A DNA stretch of 64,000 bases from positions 1-64,000 of the forward strand of contig NZ_NQVN01000025.1 in assembly GCF_002770725.1 (NCBI RefSeq), read 5' to 3'. Numbering within the stretch: the first letter of the stretch is position 1; each line of letters begins with the position of its first letter. Source of the DNA: Pleomorphomonas carboxyditropha (lineage in GTDB: Bacteria > Pseudomonadota > Alphaproteobacteria > Rhizobiales > Pleomorphomonadaceae). Made by a program: the position numbers and the translations under genes. Below, in pieces: positions 62,631 through 64,000 of this stretch. The notes under the pieces are model-generated. The model had not been told where the DNA came from, made no database searches, and was given only the letters and a program-made list of their open reading frames with translations.

Positions 62631-63509
62631 ATGGCCGACGGCTCGCTTTCCGCCCCCGCGCCGAAGCTCACGCCCGGCTTTCGCGCCTCGCTGCCGGTGC
62701 TGTTCCTGCTGGTCGCCGGTTTCCTCGCCCCGCTCGTCACCGTCGCCGCCTACGCCTTCGCGACGCCCAAGAGCTTCGACGTCTTCCGCTCCTTCACGCT
62801 GCAGAACTTCGCGGCGATCTTCGATCCGCAGAATACCGTCTGGACGTCGTTCGCCTGGGCGCTGGCGCTTGCCTTCTGCTGCGTCGCCATCCTGCTGATC
62901 GTCTGCTATCCGATCGCCTTCGGCCTCAACAAGGTGTTCGGCAAGTGGTCCGGCCTGGTGTCGGTGCTGTTCGTCTTCCCGCTGTTCGTCTCCGAGAACG
63001 TCCGGCTCTACGGCTGGGTGCTGTTCTTCATCAAGAACGGCGTGCTCGACGGAGCGCTGAAGTGGTTCGGCTTTTCCGGCGGGCCGGAGCTGCTCTACAC
63101 GCCCGGCATCACGCTGTTCGGCATGGTCTACGTCTACCTGCCGTTCATGCTGTTCCCGATGACGCTCGGCATCGCCATGATCCCGCGCGACCTCGTCGAC
63201 GCCGCCCGCGACCTCGGGGCCGGGCGCATGATGATCTGGCGCGAGGTGGAACTGCCGCTCGCCATGCCCGGCATCCTGATCGGCGCGCTGCTCACCTTCG
63301 TGCTGGCGGCCGGCGCGGTGGCCGAGGCCAAGATCCTCGGCGGACAGTCGGTGATCACCATCACCCAGGACATCGAGGTGGCCTTCACCTACGCCCAGAA
63401 CTGGCCGCTCGGATCGGCGCTCGCCCTCATCCTCGTCCTCATCGTCTCCGGTCTGGCGCTCGCCGCCATGGCCCGGCTCGACCTCGACAAGATCCTCGGA
63501 AAGCGCTGA
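62631..63509 (+). CDS. Polyamine-type ABC permease, PotB-like
   Basis: A 292-residue permease with about six membrane segments (LPVLFLLVAGFLAPLVTVAA first) and an EAA-type loop DAARDLGAGRMMIWREVELP. GGGAGG lies just upstream at the end of the ATPase gene. It forms the channel with the next gene product. Confidence 0.9.
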   Translation: MADGSLSAPAPKLTPGFRASLPVLFLLVAGFLAPLVTVAAYAFATPKSFDVFRSFTLQNFAAIFDPQNTVWTSFAWALALAFCCVAILLIVCYPIAFGLNKVFGKWSGLVSVLFVFPLFVSENVRLYGWVLFFIKNGVLDGALKWFGFSGGPELLYTPGITLFGMVYVYLPFMLFPMTLGIAMIPRDLVDAARDLGAGRMMIWREVELPLAMPGILIGALLTFVLAAGAVAEAKILGGQSVITITQDIEVAFTYAQNWPLGSALALILVLIVSGLALAAMARLDLDKILGKR

Positions 63510-63512
63510 GCC

Positions 63513-64000
63513 ATGCAGACCGTCGGACGTACCCGCACCCATTTCCTCATCCGCGCCTGGACCGTCTTCGTCGTGCTGGCGATCTACCTGCCGATCGCCT
63601 GCGGCGCCCTGGCCGGCCTCTCCAAGGGACGCTATTTCGCCTTTCCCGTCCGGATCTTCTCCACCGAGTGGTGGGGCAAGACCCTGGACTCCTTCGAAAT
63701 CCACGTTCTGGTGCAGAACTCGGTGCTGATCGCCCTGATCGTCACCGTGCTGAGCGTCCTGTTCGCCTTCTTCGGCGCGCTGGCTTTCGCCCGCTACCCC
63801 TGGAAGGGCCGCCGCGCCTTCCAGCGCCTGCTGCTGCTGCCGATCTTCTTTCCGCAGCCGGTGCTCGGCCTGGCGCTGCTGCTCTGGTTCAACGCGCTCG
63901 GCATCAGCCCCAGTTGGAAGACGGCCGTCGTCGCCCATCTCGTCTGGATCGTGCCGGTGGTGACGCTGGTGATCGCCATCCAGGTGTTCAGCTTCGATCC
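63513..64000 (+). CDS. Polyamine-type ABC permease, PotC-like, 3' end cut by window
   Basis: The first 162 residues are present. The N-terminal membrane helix (AWTVFVVLAIYLPIACGALA), FSTEWWGKTLDS and a run of further hydrophobic segments match PotC-type permeases. It starts 3 bp after the PotB-like stop. The EAA loop and C-terminus lie beyond the window. Confidence 0.88.
   Translation, partial: MQTVGRTRTHFLIRAWTVFVVLAIYLPIACGALAGLSKGRYFAFPVRIFSTEWWGKTLDSFEIHVLVQNSVLIALIVTVLSVLFAFFGALAFARYPWKGRRAFQRLLLLPIFFPQPVLGLALLLWFNALGISPSWKTAVVAHLVWIVPVVTLVIAIQVFSFD

Overview
The window looks like chromosome of a GC-rich alphaproteobacterium, most likely of the order Hyphomicrobiales (Rhizobiales). The evidence is an adjacent divK-pleD pair, a tRNA-His with A73 and no encoded G-1, a DUF3572-type small protein, a DinB with an N-terminal zinc ribbon, and the heavy investment in ABC importers. 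This placement is inferred from gene content alone. I see no rRNA, CRISPR array, transposase, integrase or replication origin.

Layout. 1-2.6 kb: start of a CoA-acylating methylmalonate-semialdehyde dehydrogenase (cut by the window edge) divergent from a transaldolase. 2.6-16.7 kb: a polysaccharide-oligomer locus. It holds a LacI regulator, a MalF/MalG-type importer with its ATPase and binding protein, a GH88 unsaturated uronyl hydrolase, two heparinase II/III-like proteins without signal peptides, a YesL/DUF624 membrane protein, a discoidin-like sugar-binding protein, and an acyltransferase fused to a helical domain. 16.8-24.3 kb: a second LacI-controlled sugar ABC operon ending in a GH42 beta-galactosidase. 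24.4-27.5 kb: small-gene debris, an MFS permease, a VOC protein and a divergent MarR regulator.

27.5-31.6 kb is an accessory island of visibly lower GC downstream of a tRNA-Arg. It carries two translationally coupled genes: one has a PD-(D/E)XK-like signature, and the other belongs, by my recognition, to the poorly understood TIGR04141/DUF6119 family. This is the best candidate for an undescribed (perhaps anti-phage) system.

31.8-43.2 kb is mixed housekeeping: a small secreted WDPADSAFV-repeat protein, a D-threonine aldolase-like enzyme, tRNA-His, a chemoreceptor, an arginase/ornithine cyclodeaminase operon with a divergent Lrp-type regulator, a PilZ protein, dinB, a DUF3572 protein, divK and pleD. 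Two intergenic islands (43.3-43.9 and 57.9-58.4 kb) contain copies of a roughly 135-bp MITE-like element with 30-bp terminal inverted repeats, mixed with a second palindromic repeat.

44.1-50.0 kb couples a DmpA-type (P1) aminopeptidase, an NMT1/SsuABC-like importer and a DAP-type D-aminopeptidase, suggesting use of D- or beta-amino-acid peptides or amides. 50.3-55.3 kb is a ROK-regulated ribose-type ABC importer. 55.4-57.8 kb is an APH-type kinase plus a class III aminotransferase. 58.6-59.2 kb is a secreted Gly/Asn-rich repeat protein. 59.2-64.0 kb is an SDR dehydrogenase divergent from a polyamine-type ABC importer that runs off the window. A 17-bp palindromic sequence is identical upstream of the P1 peptidase and of the polyamine-type importer, with a related element before the kinase/aminotransferase pair, so these amine-related units may share a regulator not encoded here.
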